NCBI GenBank assembly: GCA_009720755.1
Contig: WNKV01000008.1
Coordinates: forward strand, 1-64,000
DNA length: 64,000 nt
Direction of reading: 5' to 3'
DNA from: Rhodoplanes serenus
GTDB lineage: Bacteria > Pseudomonadota > Alphaproteobacteria > Rhizobiales > Xanthobacteraceae
Part shown: in pieces, positions 47,656-56,969 of the stretch
Layout: every line of letters starts with the position of its first letter
Numbering within the stretch: the stretch's first letter is position 1
Translations under genes and position numbers: made by a program
Notes under the pieces: generated by a model
What the model was told of the DNA's origin: nothing
Database searches by the model: none
The model's input: the letters and a program-made list of their open reading frames with translations, nothing else

Positions 47656-47734
47656 CGGCCGGGCACCGGCCGGCGGTGGCGCGCGGCTTTGCGGTGCCGC
47701 TGAAGTAGCGGCCGGGCACCGGCCGGCGCTGGCG
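47613..47734. repeat. 53-bp tandem duplication of the GST 3' end
   Basis: Positions 47613-47665 and 47666-47718 are near-identical (one C/T difference noted). A partial third copy begins at 47719 (ccggccggcg). The unit carries the last 14 codons of the GST gene and its stop, so a second stop-containing tail sits just downstream. Confidence 0.85.
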
Positions 47735-47805
47735 TCGACATCGCGTCAGGCACCGGCCCGCCGCCACGAGTCGGTCACCGCGTGATTCTGAAGGAGCGGA
47801 ATACT

Positions 47806-47820
47806 TTAACCGGGTGTTAG
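47806..47820 (+). promoter_or_regulatory. CtrA-like binding site upstream of tadD-2
   Basis: ttaa-ccgggtg-ttag matches the CtrA consensus TTAA-N7-TTAA with one mismatch; a further gttaac lies at 47822-47827. It is 66 bp before the tadD ATG. CtrA is the alphaproteobacterial cell-cycle regulator known to control Tad pilus genes in Caulobacter; binding here is inferred. Confidence 0.45.
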
Positions 47821-47885
47821 GGTTAACGGTCTACTTCTGGTCTCGTGCCGGCCCTGGTCACGGCTGGCCCGAGTGAGGTTTCACC

Positions 47886-48719
47886 GTGTCCCGCCGCCCG
47901 CGCTCCCCCCACCGCCTGCTCACCTCCGTCGCCCTCGCCGGCGTGCTCGCCCTCGCCACCGCCGGCTGCTCCACCACCGGCGGGCCGCTGCTGCTGCGCG
48001 CGACCGGGAGCGCCGAGCGCGTCGCCACCACGCCCGCAGTGGCGCGCAGCGAGGCCGACTGGCGCCGCGAGGTCGACACTTGGGGCGCGCGCTACCGCGC
48101 CGACCCCTCCGACCGCACCACCGCCATGGCCTATGCGAAGGCGCTGTCGGCGACCGAGCGGCGCGCCGAGGCGGTGTCGGTGCTGGAGCAGATCTCGCTG
48201 CGCAACCCGAAGGACCCGGCGCTGCTCGGCGCCTACGGCCGGGCTCTCGCCGATGCCGGCCGCTTCGAGCAGGCGCTCGACGTGCTCGGCCGCGCCCACA
48301 GCCCCGACCGGCCCGACTGGCGCATCCTGTCGGCGCAGGGCGCCGTGCTCGACCAGCTCGGCCGCCACAAGGACGCGCAGGCCTACTACGCCAGCGCCCT
48401 CAAGATCGCGCCCGGCGAGCCGACCGTGCTGTCCAATCTCGGCCTGTCCTATGCCCTCGCCAAGGACCTGCGGCGCGCCGAGGCGACGCTGCGCGAGGCC
48501 GTGGGGCGGCCCGACGCCGACCCGCGGGTGCGGCAGAATCTCGCCTTGGTGGTGGGCCTGCAAGGGCGCTTCACCGACGCCGAGGATCTGGCCCGCGCCG
48601 ACCTGCCGGCCGACGAGGCGTCCGCCAACGTCGCCTATCTGCGCGAGATGCTGGCCGAGAAGGGCGACATCAAGCGGCTCGGCCGCCCGGCCCCGATCGC
48701 GGCGCGTGGCCGCTCGTAA
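47886..48719 (+). CDS. tadD: TadD-like TPR lipoprotein of Tad locus 2
   Basis: A 277-residue lipoprotein with signal peptide and lipobox (ALAGVLALATAGC, Cys near residue 27) and five to six TPR repeats (for example LLGAYGRALADAGRFEQALD and AQAYYASALKIAPGEP). TadD aids secretin assembly at the outer membrane. GTG is used as start (47886) with the signal peptide immediately following. It is convergent with the tadC end of Tad locus 2, from which it is separated by a half-copy of repeat family 2. Confidence 0.87.
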   Translation: MSRRPRSPHRLLTSVALAGVLALATAGCSTTGGPLLLRATGSAERVATTPAVARSEADWRREVDTWGARYRADPSDRTTAMAYAKALSATERRAEAVSVLEQISLRNPKDPALLGAYGRALADAGRFEQALDVLGRAHSPDRPDWRILSAQGAVLDQLGRHKDAQAYYASALKIAPGEPTVLSNLGLSYALAKDLRRAEATLREAVGRPDADPRVRQNLALVVGLQGRFTDAEDLARADLPADEASANVAYLREMLAEKGDIKRLGRPAPIAARGRS

Positions 48720-48770
48720 ACGTGCGGCCGGCTTCCCCGGTCTTCACCTCCCCCTGGAGAGGGACGGCCG

Positions 48771-48801
48771 ACCGGCGCCACGTCGCCGGACAAATGCTCT
48801 A
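48771..48801. repeat. Dispersed repeat family 2, half-copy
   Basis: accggcgccacgtcgccgg followed by acaaatgctcta reproduces the right end of the element at 11378-11481. The final cta is read as the TAG stop of tadC-2, just as the lipoprotein stop is formed in copy 1. Confidence 0.65.
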
Positions 48802-49770
48802 TTTCAGCGACATCACCTGGATGGCGGCCGGCCCCAGGATGACGATGAACAGCACCGGCAGGAAGAACACGATCATCGGCACGGTGAGCTTGGGCGGCAG
48901 CGCGGCGGCGCGCTTCTCCGCCTCGGCCATGCGCATGTCGCGATTCTCCTGCGCCATCACCCGCAGCGCATGGGCCATCGGGGTGCCGTAGCGCTCCGAC
49001 TGTTGCAGCGCGAGGCAGACCGACTTGACGCCGTCGAGGCCGGTGCGCTTGGCGAGATTCTCGTACGCCTGCTTGCGGTCCGGGAGATAGGACAGCTCGG
49101 CCGTGGTCAGCATCAGCTCCTCGGCGAGCGGGATCGACTGGGCGCCGACCTCCTGGCCGACCCGGCGCAGCGCCGCCTCGATCGACATGCCGGACTCGAC
49201 GCAGATCAGCAGCAGATCGAGCGCATCCGGAAACGCCCGCCGGATCGACAGCTGGCGCTTCTGAATCTTGTTCTTGAGGACGAGCGGTGGAAGCTGGATG
49301 CCGAAGAAGGTGGCCGCGATGCAGATACCCAGCTTGACCGTCGTCGGCTGGTCGAGATCGAGAAGAACGAAGATGTACAGGATCGACGCCAGCAGCATCA
49401 CCAGGGGCGCCACCGCCCGGAAGAACAGGAAGCCCACATAGGGCGCCGATCCGCGATAGCCGGCCTGGGTGAGAAGGACGCGCGCCTCCTCCTGGCCGAG
49501 CCACTTGTTCAGATTGAACTGCTCGACCACGCGCTGCATGTACTGCTTGGGCGAGGCGCGCAGCTTGACCCGATCGCCGCGCGCCAACCGCTCGCGCTCG
49601 CGCTGACGCATGCGCTCTCGCTCGATCGCCACCGCGTTCATCCGCTTCTCCAGCGTGTCGGTGGCGAGCAGCGGCATGGCGAGCGTCAGGACGGTGGCTC
49701 CCGCCGCGATGGCGGAAAGCACCATCAGCAGCAGCCGGCTGTCGTGGAGAATATCGACCAAGTCGGGCAT
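48799..49770 (-). CDS. tadC: Tad locus 2 inner-membrane platform protein TadC
   Basis: A 323-residue type II secretion F-domain protein. Its N-terminal helix is LLMVLSAIAAGATVLTLAMP, a strongly basic cytoplasmic segment (RERERLARGDRVKLRA) follows, then two central helices, the F domain (FPDALDLLLICVESGMSIEA) and a C-terminal helix. It is the last gene of the flp-cpaA-cpaBCDEF-tadBC operon and starts 26 bp after tadB-2. Confidence 0.92.
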   Translation of the reverse strand: MPDLVDILHDSRLLLMVLSAIAAGATVLTLAMPLLATDTLEKRMNAVAIERERMRQRERERLARGDRVKLRASPKQYMQRVVEQFNLNKWLGQEEARVLLTQAGYRGSAPYVGFLFFRAVAPLVMLLASILYIFVLLDLDQPTTVKLGICIAATFFGIQLPPLVLKNKIQKRQLSIRRAFPDALDLLLICVESGMSIEAALRRVGQEVGAQSIPLAEELMLTTAELSYLPDRKQAYENLAKRTGLDGVKSVCLALQQSERYGTPMAHALRVMAQENRDMRMAEAEKRAAALPPKLTVPMIVFFLPVLFIVILGPAAIQVMSLK

Positions 49771-49796
49771 GGCACGCAGCCTCGGACCGTACGGGT

Positions 49797-50774
49797 TCAG
49801 AAGTCGAAGTTGATCATCTTGCGCATCACCAGGATGCCGGCCCCCATCCACATGGCCGAGCAGGCCAGCAGGAAGTGCCCGGTGGGATGCGTCCACAGGA
49901 TCGAGATGTAATCGGGACTGGTGATGAACACGGTCAGCATCACGAGCGGCGGCAGCGCCCCGATGATGGTGGCCGACGCCTTCGCCTCCATCGACATGGC
50001 GGCGATCTTCTCCTTCATCTTCTTGCGGTCGCGTAGCACCTTGGAGAGATTGCCGAGGGCTTCCGAGAGATTGCCGCCGGCCTGCTGCTGGATCGCCACG
50101 ACGATGCCAAAGAAGTTCGCCTCGGCGACCGGAATGCGATCGTAGAGGCGGCCGCACGCCTCGCCGAGCGGCATGCCGATGGTCTGGGTCTCCAGGATGG
50201 CGCGGAACTCGCTGCGGATCGGCTCGTCGGAGTCGACGACGATCACCTTCATGGAGTCGAACAGCGGCAGCCCCGCCTTGATGCCGCGGACGATCACGTC
50301 GACCGCATCGGGAAAGTGCTGGAGAAACTTCGCCTCGCGCCGCTTGCGCAGGTAGGAGAGGAGCCACGACGGCAGCCCGCCCCCGGCCGCGAAGCCCAGC
50401 GCGATCGCCGGCAGGAGCCCGCCCCCCACCAGCATCACCAGGGCGAACACCGAGACCCCGAGCACCCCGCTGACCACCATGAATTTCTGCTTCGACCAGT
50501 CGAGCCCGGCGCGGGCGATGCGCACCGAGAGCGACGGCCTGTTGACCTTGCGGCCCCGCGCCTCGATCTCCTTGAGGGTCTCCTCGAGCTGCTCGCGGCG
50601 GGCGCGCTGCGGGCCGCGCGTCGGCTGCCGCCGCGCCGGCTCGGGCCGCGCCAGGGCGCCGACCCGCTGCTCCGCCGCCTTCTCGCCGGACAGAAGCGGA
50701 AACAGGAACACCCACGCGATGCCGCCGACCGAGACGGTGACGAGGAACACGAGCGCGATCGCTTGCAGGGACAT
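49797..50774 (-). CDS. tadB: Tad locus 2 inner-membrane platform protein TadB
   Basis: A 325-residue type II secretion F-domain protein. N-terminal helix (AIALVFLVTVSVGGIAWVFL), a basic linker, central helices, and the conserved FPDAVDVIVRGIKAGLPL and QQQAGGNLSEALGNLS segments. The ATG at 50774 (MSLQAIAL) starts at the first helix. It lies 80 bp after cpaF-2 and forms the inner-membrane platform with TadC. Confidence 0.92.
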   Translation of the reverse strand: MSLQAIALVFLVTVSVGGIAWVFLFPLLSGEKAAEQRVGALARPEPARRQPTRGPQRARREQLEETLKEIEARGRKVNRPSLSVRIARAGLDWSKQKFMVVSGVLGVSVFALVMLVGGGLLPAIALGFAAGGGLPSWLLSYLRKRREAKFLQHFPDAVDVIVRGIKAGLPLFDSMKVIVVDSDEPIRSEFRAILETQTIGMPLGEACGRLYDRIPVAEANFFGIVVAIQQQAGGNLSEALGNLSKVLRDRKKMKEKIAAMSMEAKASATIIGALPPLVMLTVFITSPDYISILWTHPTGHFLLACSAMWMGAGILVMRKMINFDF

Positions 50775-50854
50775 GACGCTACTCCTCGTGCCACCCCCTC
50801 CCTTGCCGGAGACGCGGGATGGCCCGTTACACGACACGATGGCGCGCCGCCCCG

Positions 50855-52375
50855 CTAGGCGACGCCGCTCCGCTCCGCGGCATCGAGCGCCGCAGCCAGG
50901 CGGACGTCCTCGCCGAAATAGCGGGCCCGCTCCCAGAAGCGCGGCCGTCCGATGCCGGTCGATCGATGGCGACCGATCAGCCGGCCGTTGGCATCTTCGC
51001 CGAGCAGATCGAAGAGGAACAGATCCTGGGTGATGATGACGTCGCCTTCGAGCCCCATTACCTCGGTGATGTGGGTGATCTTGCGCGAGCCGTCGCGCAG
51101 ACGCGCCGCCTGGATCACCACATCGACCGAGGCGCACACCATCTCGCGGATGGTGCGCGAGGGCAGCGAGAACCCACCCATGGTGATCATCGATTCGAGA
51201 CGCGACAACGCCTCGCGCGGGTTGTTGGCGTGCAGCGTGCCCATCGAGCCGTCATGGCCGGTGTTCATCGCCTGTAACAGGTCGAACGCCTCGGGTCCGC
51301 GCACCTCGCCGACGATGATGCGCTCGGGCCGCATGCGCAGGCAGTTGCGCACCAGGTCGCGCATCGTCACCTGGCCCTCGCCCTCCAGATTGGGCGGCCG
51401 CGTCTCCAGGCGCACGACATGCGGCTGCTGGAGCTGAAGCTCGGCCGCGTCCTCGCAGGTGATCACCCGCTCGTCGTCGTCGATGTAGCGGGTGAGACAG
51501 TTGAGCAGCGTCGTCTTGCCGGAGCCGGTGCCGCCCGACACGATGGCGTTGACCCGGCAGCGGCCGATGATCTTCAGGATCTCGGCGCCCTCGGGCGAGA
51601 TGGTGCCGTAACGGACGAGCTGCTCGAGGGTGAGCTTGTCCTTCTTGAACTTGCGGATGGTGAGCGCCGGCCCGTCGATGGCGAGCGGCGGCACGATAAC
51701 GTTGACGCGCGACCCGTCCGGCAGGCGGGCGTCGCAGATCGGCGAGGATTCGTCGACGCGCCGGCCGACCTGGCTGACGATGCGCTGGCAGATGTTGAGG
51801 AGCTGCTGGTTGTCGCGGAAGCGGATGCCGGTCTTCTGGATCTTGCCGGCGACCTCGATGTAGACGGTGCCCGACCCGTTGACCATCACGTCGGCGATGT
51901 CGTCGCGCGCCAGCAACGGCTCCAGCGGACCATAGCCCAGCACGTCGTTGCAGATGTCGTCGAGCAGCTCCTCCTGCTCGGCGATCGACATCACGATGTT
52001 CTTGATCGCGATGATCTCGTTGACGATGTCGCGGATTTCCTCGCGCGCCGACTCGACGTCGAGGCGAGCGAGCTGGGCGAGGTCGATGGCCTCGATCAGA
52101 GCCCCGAAGATGGCGCTCTTGGTCTCGTAATAGGAATCCGAGCGACGCGAATCGACCGCCGCCGGGGCCCGCACCGGGGACGGCGCGTCGGCGAGTGTCG
52201 GCACCCGTCCGCCCACGGTGGCGGGCGGCGGCACCATCGGGGCCGCGAGGCCGCTGGACGGGAACGGGGCAGGCCCCGCCTCGGTCCGCTCGGGCGGCGG
52301 CGGCGCCACGGGCGCCGGCGTCATCCGCGGCACATCCCTGGCTTCCGTCGGCAGGCCGGACCGTCTTCCGAACAC
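50855..52375 (-). CDS. cpaF: Tad locus 2 secretion ATPase CpaF/TadA
   Basis: A 506-residue hexameric ATPase of Tad pilus assembly. Walker A is [14 protein letters not shown], followed by [16 protein letters not shown] and [20 protein letters not shown]. The GTG at 52375 is chosen because it gives an N-terminus FGRRSG typical of CpaF and has CGGAG 7 bp upstream. An ATG at 52324 would shorten it by 17 residues. It lies 20 bp after cpaE-2. Confidence 0.94.
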   Translation of the reverse strand: MFGRRSGLPTEARDVPRMTPAPVAPPPPERTEAGPAPFPSSGLAAPMVPPPATVGGRVPTLADAPSPVRAPAAVDSRRSDSYYETKSAIFGALIEAIDLAQLARLDVESAREEIRDIVNEIIAIKNIVMSIAEQEELLDDICNDVLGYGPLEPLLARDDIADVMVNGSGTVYIEVAGKIQKTGIRFRDNQQLLNICQRIVSQVGRRVDESSPICDARLPDGSRVNVIVPPLAIDGPALTIRKFKKDKLTLEQLVRYGTISPEGAEILKIIGRCRVNAIVSGGTGSGKTTLLNCLTRYIDDDERVITCEDAAELQLQQPHVVRLETRPPNLEGEGQVTMRDLVRNCLRMRPERIIVGEVRGPEAFDLLQAMNTGHDGSMGTLHANNPREALSRLESMITMGGFSLPSRTIREMVCASVDVVIQAARLRDGSRKITHITEVMGLEGDVIITQDLFLFDLLGEDANGRLIGRHRSTGIGRPRFWERARYFGEDVRLAAALDAAERSGVA

Positions 52376-52395
52376 GCGCGCACTCCGGTGGGTTG

Positions 52396-53667
52396 TCAGC
52401 GACTGAACAGCTTGCCGAGCAGCGGCGTCAACCGCCCGGCCCGGTTCTTCTTGGCATCGGATCGCCCCGTCAGAATCTGAGCGAGCTGCCGGAACGTCTC
52501 GGCGGTGCGGTGCGACGACGAGACCTCGGCGATCATCTGCCCGTTGTTGGCCGCGGTGCCGAACAACTGCGGCTCGAACGGGATGATGGCGACCGGCTCG
52601 TCCTCCAGCGCCTTCGCGAAGTCCGGCGGCTTGATCTCGGGGCGCTTCGGCACCCCGACCTGGTTGAGGCAGTAGAGCGGACGCCGGTCGTTCGGGCGCG
52701 CGCTCCTGAGCATGTCGACGATGTTCTTGGCGTTGCGGAGGCTGGCGAGATCCGGGGCCGCGACCAGCAGGATCTCGTCGGCGCCGACCAGCACGCGCTT
52801 GGTCCAGGCCGACCACAGATGCGGCACGTCGAGGACCACGCAGGGCACGCTGGCGCGCAGCGAGTCGATCACCGGGTCGAAGCTCTCGGGCGGGAAGTCG
52901 TAGACCCGGTCGATGGTCGCCGGCGCGGCGAGCAGGCTGAGGTGATCGGTGCACTTCGACAGCAGCCGGTCGATGAAGGCGGTGTCGACGCGCTCGGGCG
53001 AGAACACCGCATCGGCGATGCCCTGCGGCGGGTCCTGGTTGTAGTCGAGGCTGGCGGTGCCGAAGGCGAGATCGAGATCGGTGACCACCGTGTCGAGCGC
53101 GAGATCGCGGGCCACCGCCCAGGCGATGTTGTGAGCGACCGTGGAGGCGCCGACGCCGCCCTTGGCACCGACCACGGCGACGATGCGGCCGACCGGCTTG
53201 GCGCTCGGGGCGTGAAACAGCGTGCTCACCGCCCGCACCACGGCGACCGGGGCGACCGGCGCGATCAGGTACTCGCTGATGCCGCGGCGGACCAGCTCGC
53301 GGTAGAGACCGACATCGTTATGGTGGCCGACCACGATGACGCGGGTCGCGGCGTCACAGACCTCGGCGAGGTCGTCGAGCGAGCCCAGGATCTCCTCGCC
53401 GCGGTTCTCCGTCTCCAGCATGATCACGTTGGGGGTCGGGGCGTTGCGATACGCCTCGATGGCGGCCGCCATGCCGCCCATCTGGACGCGGACATGCGCC
53501 TTGATCATGCGGCGGTCACCGGCGGCGGCCTGCACGGCCGCGGCCGACTCCGCGGTCTCGCAGAACGCCTGCACGGAAACGCGAGGCACCGGCGCGATGT
53601 AATCGTCGTCGCTGGCGGCGACGATGGTTTCCGGAGCGGCGGCCGCTTGTCGAGGATACGTGATCAT
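52396..53667 (-). CDS. cpaE: Tad locus 2 localisation ATPase CpaE/TadZ
   Basis: A 423-residue protein with an N-terminal receiver-like domain (about residues 25-145) and a ParA/MinD-like ATPase domain. The P-loop is VVGAKGGVGASTVAHNIAWA: it keeps the deviant first Lys but has Ala in place of the classical second Lys, normal for CpaE. CpaE directs polar pilus assembly. Its ATG overlaps the cpaD stop (53664-53667). Confidence 0.93.
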   Translation of the reverse strand: MITYPRQAAAAPETIVAASDDDYIAPVPRVSVQAFCETAESAAAVQAAAGDRRMIKAHVRVQMGGMAAAIEAYRNAPTPNVIMLETENRGEEILGSLDDLAEVCDAATRVIVVGHHNDVGLYRELVRRGISEYLIAPVAPVAVVRAVSTLFHAPSAKPVGRIVAVVGAKGGVGASTVAHNIAWAVARDLALDTVVTDLDLAFGTASLDYNQDPPQGIADAVFSPERVDTAFIDRLLSKCTDHLSLLAAPATIDRVYDFPPESFDPVIDSLRASVPCVVLDVPHLWSAWTKRVLVGADEILLVAAPDLASLRNAKNIVDMLRSARPNDRRPLYCLNQVGVPKRPEIKPPDFAKALEDEPVAIIPFEPQLFGTAANNGQMIAEVSSSHRTAETFRQLAQILTGRSDAKKNRAGRLTPLLGKLFSR

Positions 53668-54416
53668 TTGCCCAGATCGCTGATCTTGCCCTTGTCTTCC
53701 TTCGGGTATTCGCCTCCGGTCGGCTGGCCTTTCTGGTACTTGTCGAGCACCACCGAGCGGCGGGCGCTCGGGATCGGCGTGCTGCCGCGCGGCTGCACCA
53801 GATCGTGCGGATCGTCGACCATGGCGGCCAGGTTGCGCTGAGTGGCGCAACCGAGATTGTGGTAGGGCCGGTTGGCCATGTACTCGGGATTGGCGTAGTT
53901 CGGCCCGAGATCGTCGGGCCACAGGCCGCACGGCCCCGCCGAGGCCACCATGCGCGGGTAGCGCACCCGCAGGGTGGCGAGCTGGGTCGCGAGCCGCGGC
54001 CGGTAGGGCTGGACCGCGATGGCGTTCGGCGGCAGGCCGCCGGCATGCAGCAACGCCTGCACCTCGGGCAGCGCATCGGCGGCGGCGCGCTCGTTCGGGG
54101 TTCCGGCCGGCAGCTCGATGACGATGCCGCCGGTCGCCTCGCGCTGCCAGGAGCGCGCGAAGGACAGCACCTGCGCCCGCTGGTTGGGGTTGAGCCCGCC
54201 CCGATTGGTGCCGATGAACAGCTCCATCGCCTGGTCGCCCTCCTGCACGGTGATCGGATGCCGAAGGCGGTAGTCGGACGGCACGCTGCCGGTCTGCTCG
54301 CGCGCCGTGGTGGTGCAGGCGCCGACGAAGCCCGCCATCAGCAGCACGGCGAGGCGGTGCAGCAGAACCGCGCGGGGCCGGCGGCGCGGCGGGGTGATCG
54401 GATCGGCTCGGGTCAT
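53664..54416 (-). CDS. cpaD: Tad locus 2 lipoprotein CpaD
   Basis: A 250-residue lipoprotein of the CpaD family: basic n-region, lipobox LLMAGFVGAC (Cys near residue 34), then YRLRHPITVQEGDQAMELFI and PNQRAQVLSFARSW of the family core. A four-residue region CGLWPDDLG with a second Cys (NLGCATQRNLAAMV) closes the domain. It supports the secretin channel. It precedes cpaE-2 with an ATGA overlap and follows cpaC-2 by 24 bp. Tad locus 1 has no counterpart of this length. Confidence 0.9.
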   Translation of the reverse strand: MTRADPITPPRRRPRAVLLHRLAVLLMAGFVGACTTTAREQTGSVPSDYRLRHPITVQEGDQAMELFIGTNRGGLNPNQRAQVLSFARSWQREATGGIVIELPAGTPNERAAADALPEVQALLHAGGLPPNAIAVQPYRPRLATQLATLRVRYPRMVASAGPCGLWPDDLGPNYANPEYMANRPYHNLGCATQRNLAAMVDDPHDLVQPRGSTPIPSARRSVVLDKYQKGQPTGGEYPKEDKGKISDLGK

Positions 54417-54440
54417 GGGGCGCTCTCCGGTCCGTGCCGG

Positions 54441-55886
54441 TCAATCGAGAATGAAGCCGTACTTGCCGAAATAGGTTCGGCGCGCATCGACGCTGCCGCG
54501 GACGCCGTAGAGACGATTGAGCCGCCCCATCAGCACCGAGGAGGGGTCCGACATGTCGGCGAATCCGTCGTCGGGACGCGACAGCTCCTTCGGCGCGACC
54601 GCGCGCACCGTGTAGGGCGTCACCAGGATGACCAGCTCGGACTGGCGATTCACGTAGTCGCGGCTACGGAACAGCGTGCCGAGCACCGGAAGCTGCAACA
54701 GGCCCGGAAAGCCGTTGATCTGCTGCTTGGTCTGCTCCTGGATCATGCCGGCCATCGCCAGCATGCCGCCGGACGGCACCTCGACCAGCGTCTCGGCCCG
54801 CCGGGTGCGGATCGACGGCACCGTGACGGTCGGGCCGCCGATGGTCGGCTGCAAGGTGATCGAGCCCTCGTTGGAGAGATCCGACACCTCGGTCATCACC
54901 TTGAGGCTGATGCGGCCCTCGCTCAGCACCACCGGCGTGAACGACAGGCCGATGCCGAACTTCTTGAACTGCACCGACACCTGGCAGTTGCGCCCGGTCT
55001 GGTCGCAGGTCAGGCCGCCCGGAATCGGAAACTCGCCGCCCGCCAGGAAGGAGGCGCTCTCGCCCGAGATCGCGCTCAGATTGGGCTCGGCGAGCGTGCG
55101 GATGACACCGGCCCGCTCCATCGCCTTGAGGGTCGCGGTCACCTTGCCGCCGAAGCCGGCGGTCAGCGCCGTCGGGCTGAGCTGCTGGCCATAGGCCGAG
55201 AACGGATTCGAGGTGTTGAAGTCCAGCACCGCGTTGCCGCCGCCGATCTGGCCGTTGAGATCGATGCCGAGCTGCTTGATGACGTCGCGCTGGATCTCGG
55301 CCACCGTCACCTTCAGCATCACCTGGTCGCGACCCTTGATGCTGATCGCGTTGACCACCTTGGTGTCGGAGCCGACCAGCCGCACCGCCAGATCGAACGC
55401 CTGCTGCGACTCGCCGGGGCTCGACACCGAGCCGGTGAGCATGACGCCGTCGCCGACCCCCTCGATGGACACGTCGCCGGCCGGAAACATCCGCCGCAGC
55501 GTCGCCTTGAGGCCGTTCAGGTCGCGCGTCACCGCGATGTCGAAGCCGGCGATCTGGGCACCCGCGTCGTCGAAGAAGTAGACGCTGGCCTGTCCGATCT
55601 TGACGCCGATCAGGTAGGCGCGGCGCGACGAGCGGATCACCGCATTGGCGATCAGCGGGTCGGACACCAGCACGTCCTTCACGTCGCGCGGCAGATCGAT
55701 CACCACCGACTTGCCGATACCGAGCTGTACCGGCTGGGCGCCGCCCTCCAGGGCCACCGGGTCGACGGGGAGCGGAGGCGGCACGCCGCGCGGATCGGCG
55801 GCGCCGGCCGTGCCGGCCGCCACGATCGCCGCGCCGGCGAGCAGGATGCCGAGCACCAGCCCCCGGATCGTCGTCCTGATGGACAT
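54441..55886 (-). CDS. cpaC: Tad locus 2 outer-membrane secretin CpaC/RcpA
   Basis: A 481-residue secretin. Signal peptide LVLGILLAGAAIVAAGTAGA, then the pilus-assembly N-terminal domain (GIGKSVVIDLPRDVKDVLVS), BON-like domain (GVMLTGSVSSPGESQQAFDL) and secretin domain ending in VLGTLFRSRDYVNRQSELV. A disulfide-capable LTCDQTGRNCQ loop lies in the secretin domain. ATG at 55886 is used. A GTG at 55925 overlapping the cpaB stop (gtga) is an alternative adding 13 residues. Confidence 0.93.
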   Translation of the reverse strand: MSIRTTIRGLVLGILLAGAAIVAAGTAGAADPRGVPPPLPVDPVALEGGAQPVQLGIGKSVVIDLPRDVKDVLVSDPLIANAVIRSSRRAYLIGVKIGQASVYFFDDAGAQIAGFDIAVTRDLNGLKATLRRMFPAGDVSIEGVGDGVMLTGSVSSPGESQQAFDLAVRLVGSDTKVVNAISIKGRDQVMLKVTVAEIQRDVIKQLGIDLNGQIGGGNAVLDFNTSNPFSAYGQQLSPTALTAGFGGKVTATLKAMERAGVIRTLAEPNLSAISGESASFLAGGEFPIPGGLTCDQTGRNCQVSVQFKKFGIGLSFTPVVLSEGRISLKVMTEVSDLSNEGSITLQPTIGGPTVTVPSIRTRRAETLVEVPSGGMLAMAGMIQEQTKQQINGFPGLLQLPVLGTLFRSRDYVNRQSELVILVTPYTVRAVAPKELSRPDDGFADMSDPSSVLMGRLNRLYGVRGSVDARRTYFGKYGFILD

Positions 55887-55921
55887 CTCAACCCCCCCGT
55901 CGCGGCGCGCGGACGCGCCCC

Positions 55922-56728
55922 TCACTTCGAGATCACGGTGCTGGTGACACCGAACCGGACCATGTTCAGACGGTTGCCGCCGCGCTCCACCTCGACGACC
56001 TCGCCGCGGTCCTTCTCCCGGGTCGGATCGGAGTCGGCGAGGCTGCGGAGCGCCAGCGAGAGCGATCCCATCTGCTTGGAGACCGCCAGGGTCTCGGCCT
56101 GGCGCGGCGTCAGCTCCAGCGTCGCGGTGCGGCCGACCACCACCTTCTGGCCGCCCTTCTCCTCGACCAGCTGATCGATGGCGAGCACCCGGACATCCGG
56201 CAGCACCGTCTCGCTGACATGGGACTCGACGCCGGTCGCCCGCTCGGATTCGCGGTCGCGCCGGGTGAGCAGCACATCGACGCGGTCATTGGGCAGGATG
56301 AAGCCGCCGGCGCCGGTCTCCGGCGAGATCTCGGTCGACGCGGCGCGCATGCCGGGCGGCAGGATCGCCGCCATGTAGCCCGAGCCCTTCACCTTGATCA
56401 GCTTGCTCTCGCGCACCGGCTCGCCGGCCGCGATCGGGGTGCGGGCGATGGCGCCGACGAGCTGGGGGATGGCGTCGGGCCGCTCGTTGCGGCGCAGGAA
56501 GGCCGGGCTCAGCGCCGCGGTCGGCCAGGGCTGCCAGGCGACGTCCGCCTCGGCGAGCGTCTGGCCGATGCCGATATCGGACTTGGCGACGAGAATCTCG
56601 ACGGTGTCGAGCTTCGCCACCGGCTCCACCGGCACCGGCTCCGCTCGATCGAGGCCGCCGACCAGGAAGGCCGCGAGGCCGCCAGCGGCGACCGCAATAC
56701 CGAGAACGATCAGGCGGGCGGCTTTCAT
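55922..56728 (-). CDS. cpaB: Tad locus 2 periplasmic assembly protein CpaB/RcpC
   Basis: A 268-residue protein with N-terminal membrane anchor (ARLIVLGIAVAAGGLAAFLV), SAF domain (VEILVAKSDIGIGQTLAEAD) and RcpC domain (GAGGFILPNDRVDVLLTR). The ATG at 56728 (MKAARLIVL) is chosen as the usual CpaB start; a GTG at 56749 would add seven residues. A CtrA-like site lies 68-82 bp upstream. Its gene ends in overlap with the alternative cpaC start. Confidence 0.92.
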   Translation of the reverse strand: MKAARLIVLGIAVAAGGLAAFLVGGLDRAEPVPVEPVAKLDTVEILVAKSDIGIGQTLAEADVAWQPWPTAALSPAFLRRNERPDAIPQLVGAIARTPIAAGEPVRESKLIKVKGSGYMAAILPPGMRAASTEISPETGAGGFILPNDRVDVLLTRRDRESERATGVESHVSETVLPDVRVLAIDQLVEEKGGQKVVVGRTATLELTPRQAETLAVSKQMGSLSLALRSLADSDPTREKDRGEVVEVERGGNRLNMVRFGVTSTVISK

Positions 56729-56795
56729 ACGCTTCACTTTCCGAGACACGCGACGGCGTAGGCGGCCGTCCTGCGGTGATTTCAGCAGGGAATGG

Positions 56796-56810
56796 TCAAT
56801 TCATGGTTAA
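56796..56810 (-). promoter_or_regulatory. CtrA-like binding site upstream of cpaB-2
   Basis: Read on the minus strand, TTAA-CCATGAA-TTGA matches TTAA-N7-TTAA with one mismatch and contains the preferred TTAACCAT half-site. It lies in the 241-bp gap between cpaA and cpaB, hinting at an internal promoter for cpaB onward. Confidence 0.5.
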
Positions 56811-56969
56811 TGAGGGGTATCCGGGCGCGCGTGCGGCCGGCAGCGCGCCACCCGTCATCGAGCGGGCCGGCCCTGCGTCTTCGCCATCGGGCGGGACGTG
56901 CGTCGCCTGGAGGGCCCGATCGCGCGCGAGCCATGGGCCTGGACGGTGCGCCAGCCCAGGCCGGTAGGC

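Noticed and set aside
53805-56174. A 789-codon plus-strand frame opposite cpaD and cpaC-2
   Set aside because: Spans two real genes antisense, no recognisable fold, composition of a shadow frame.
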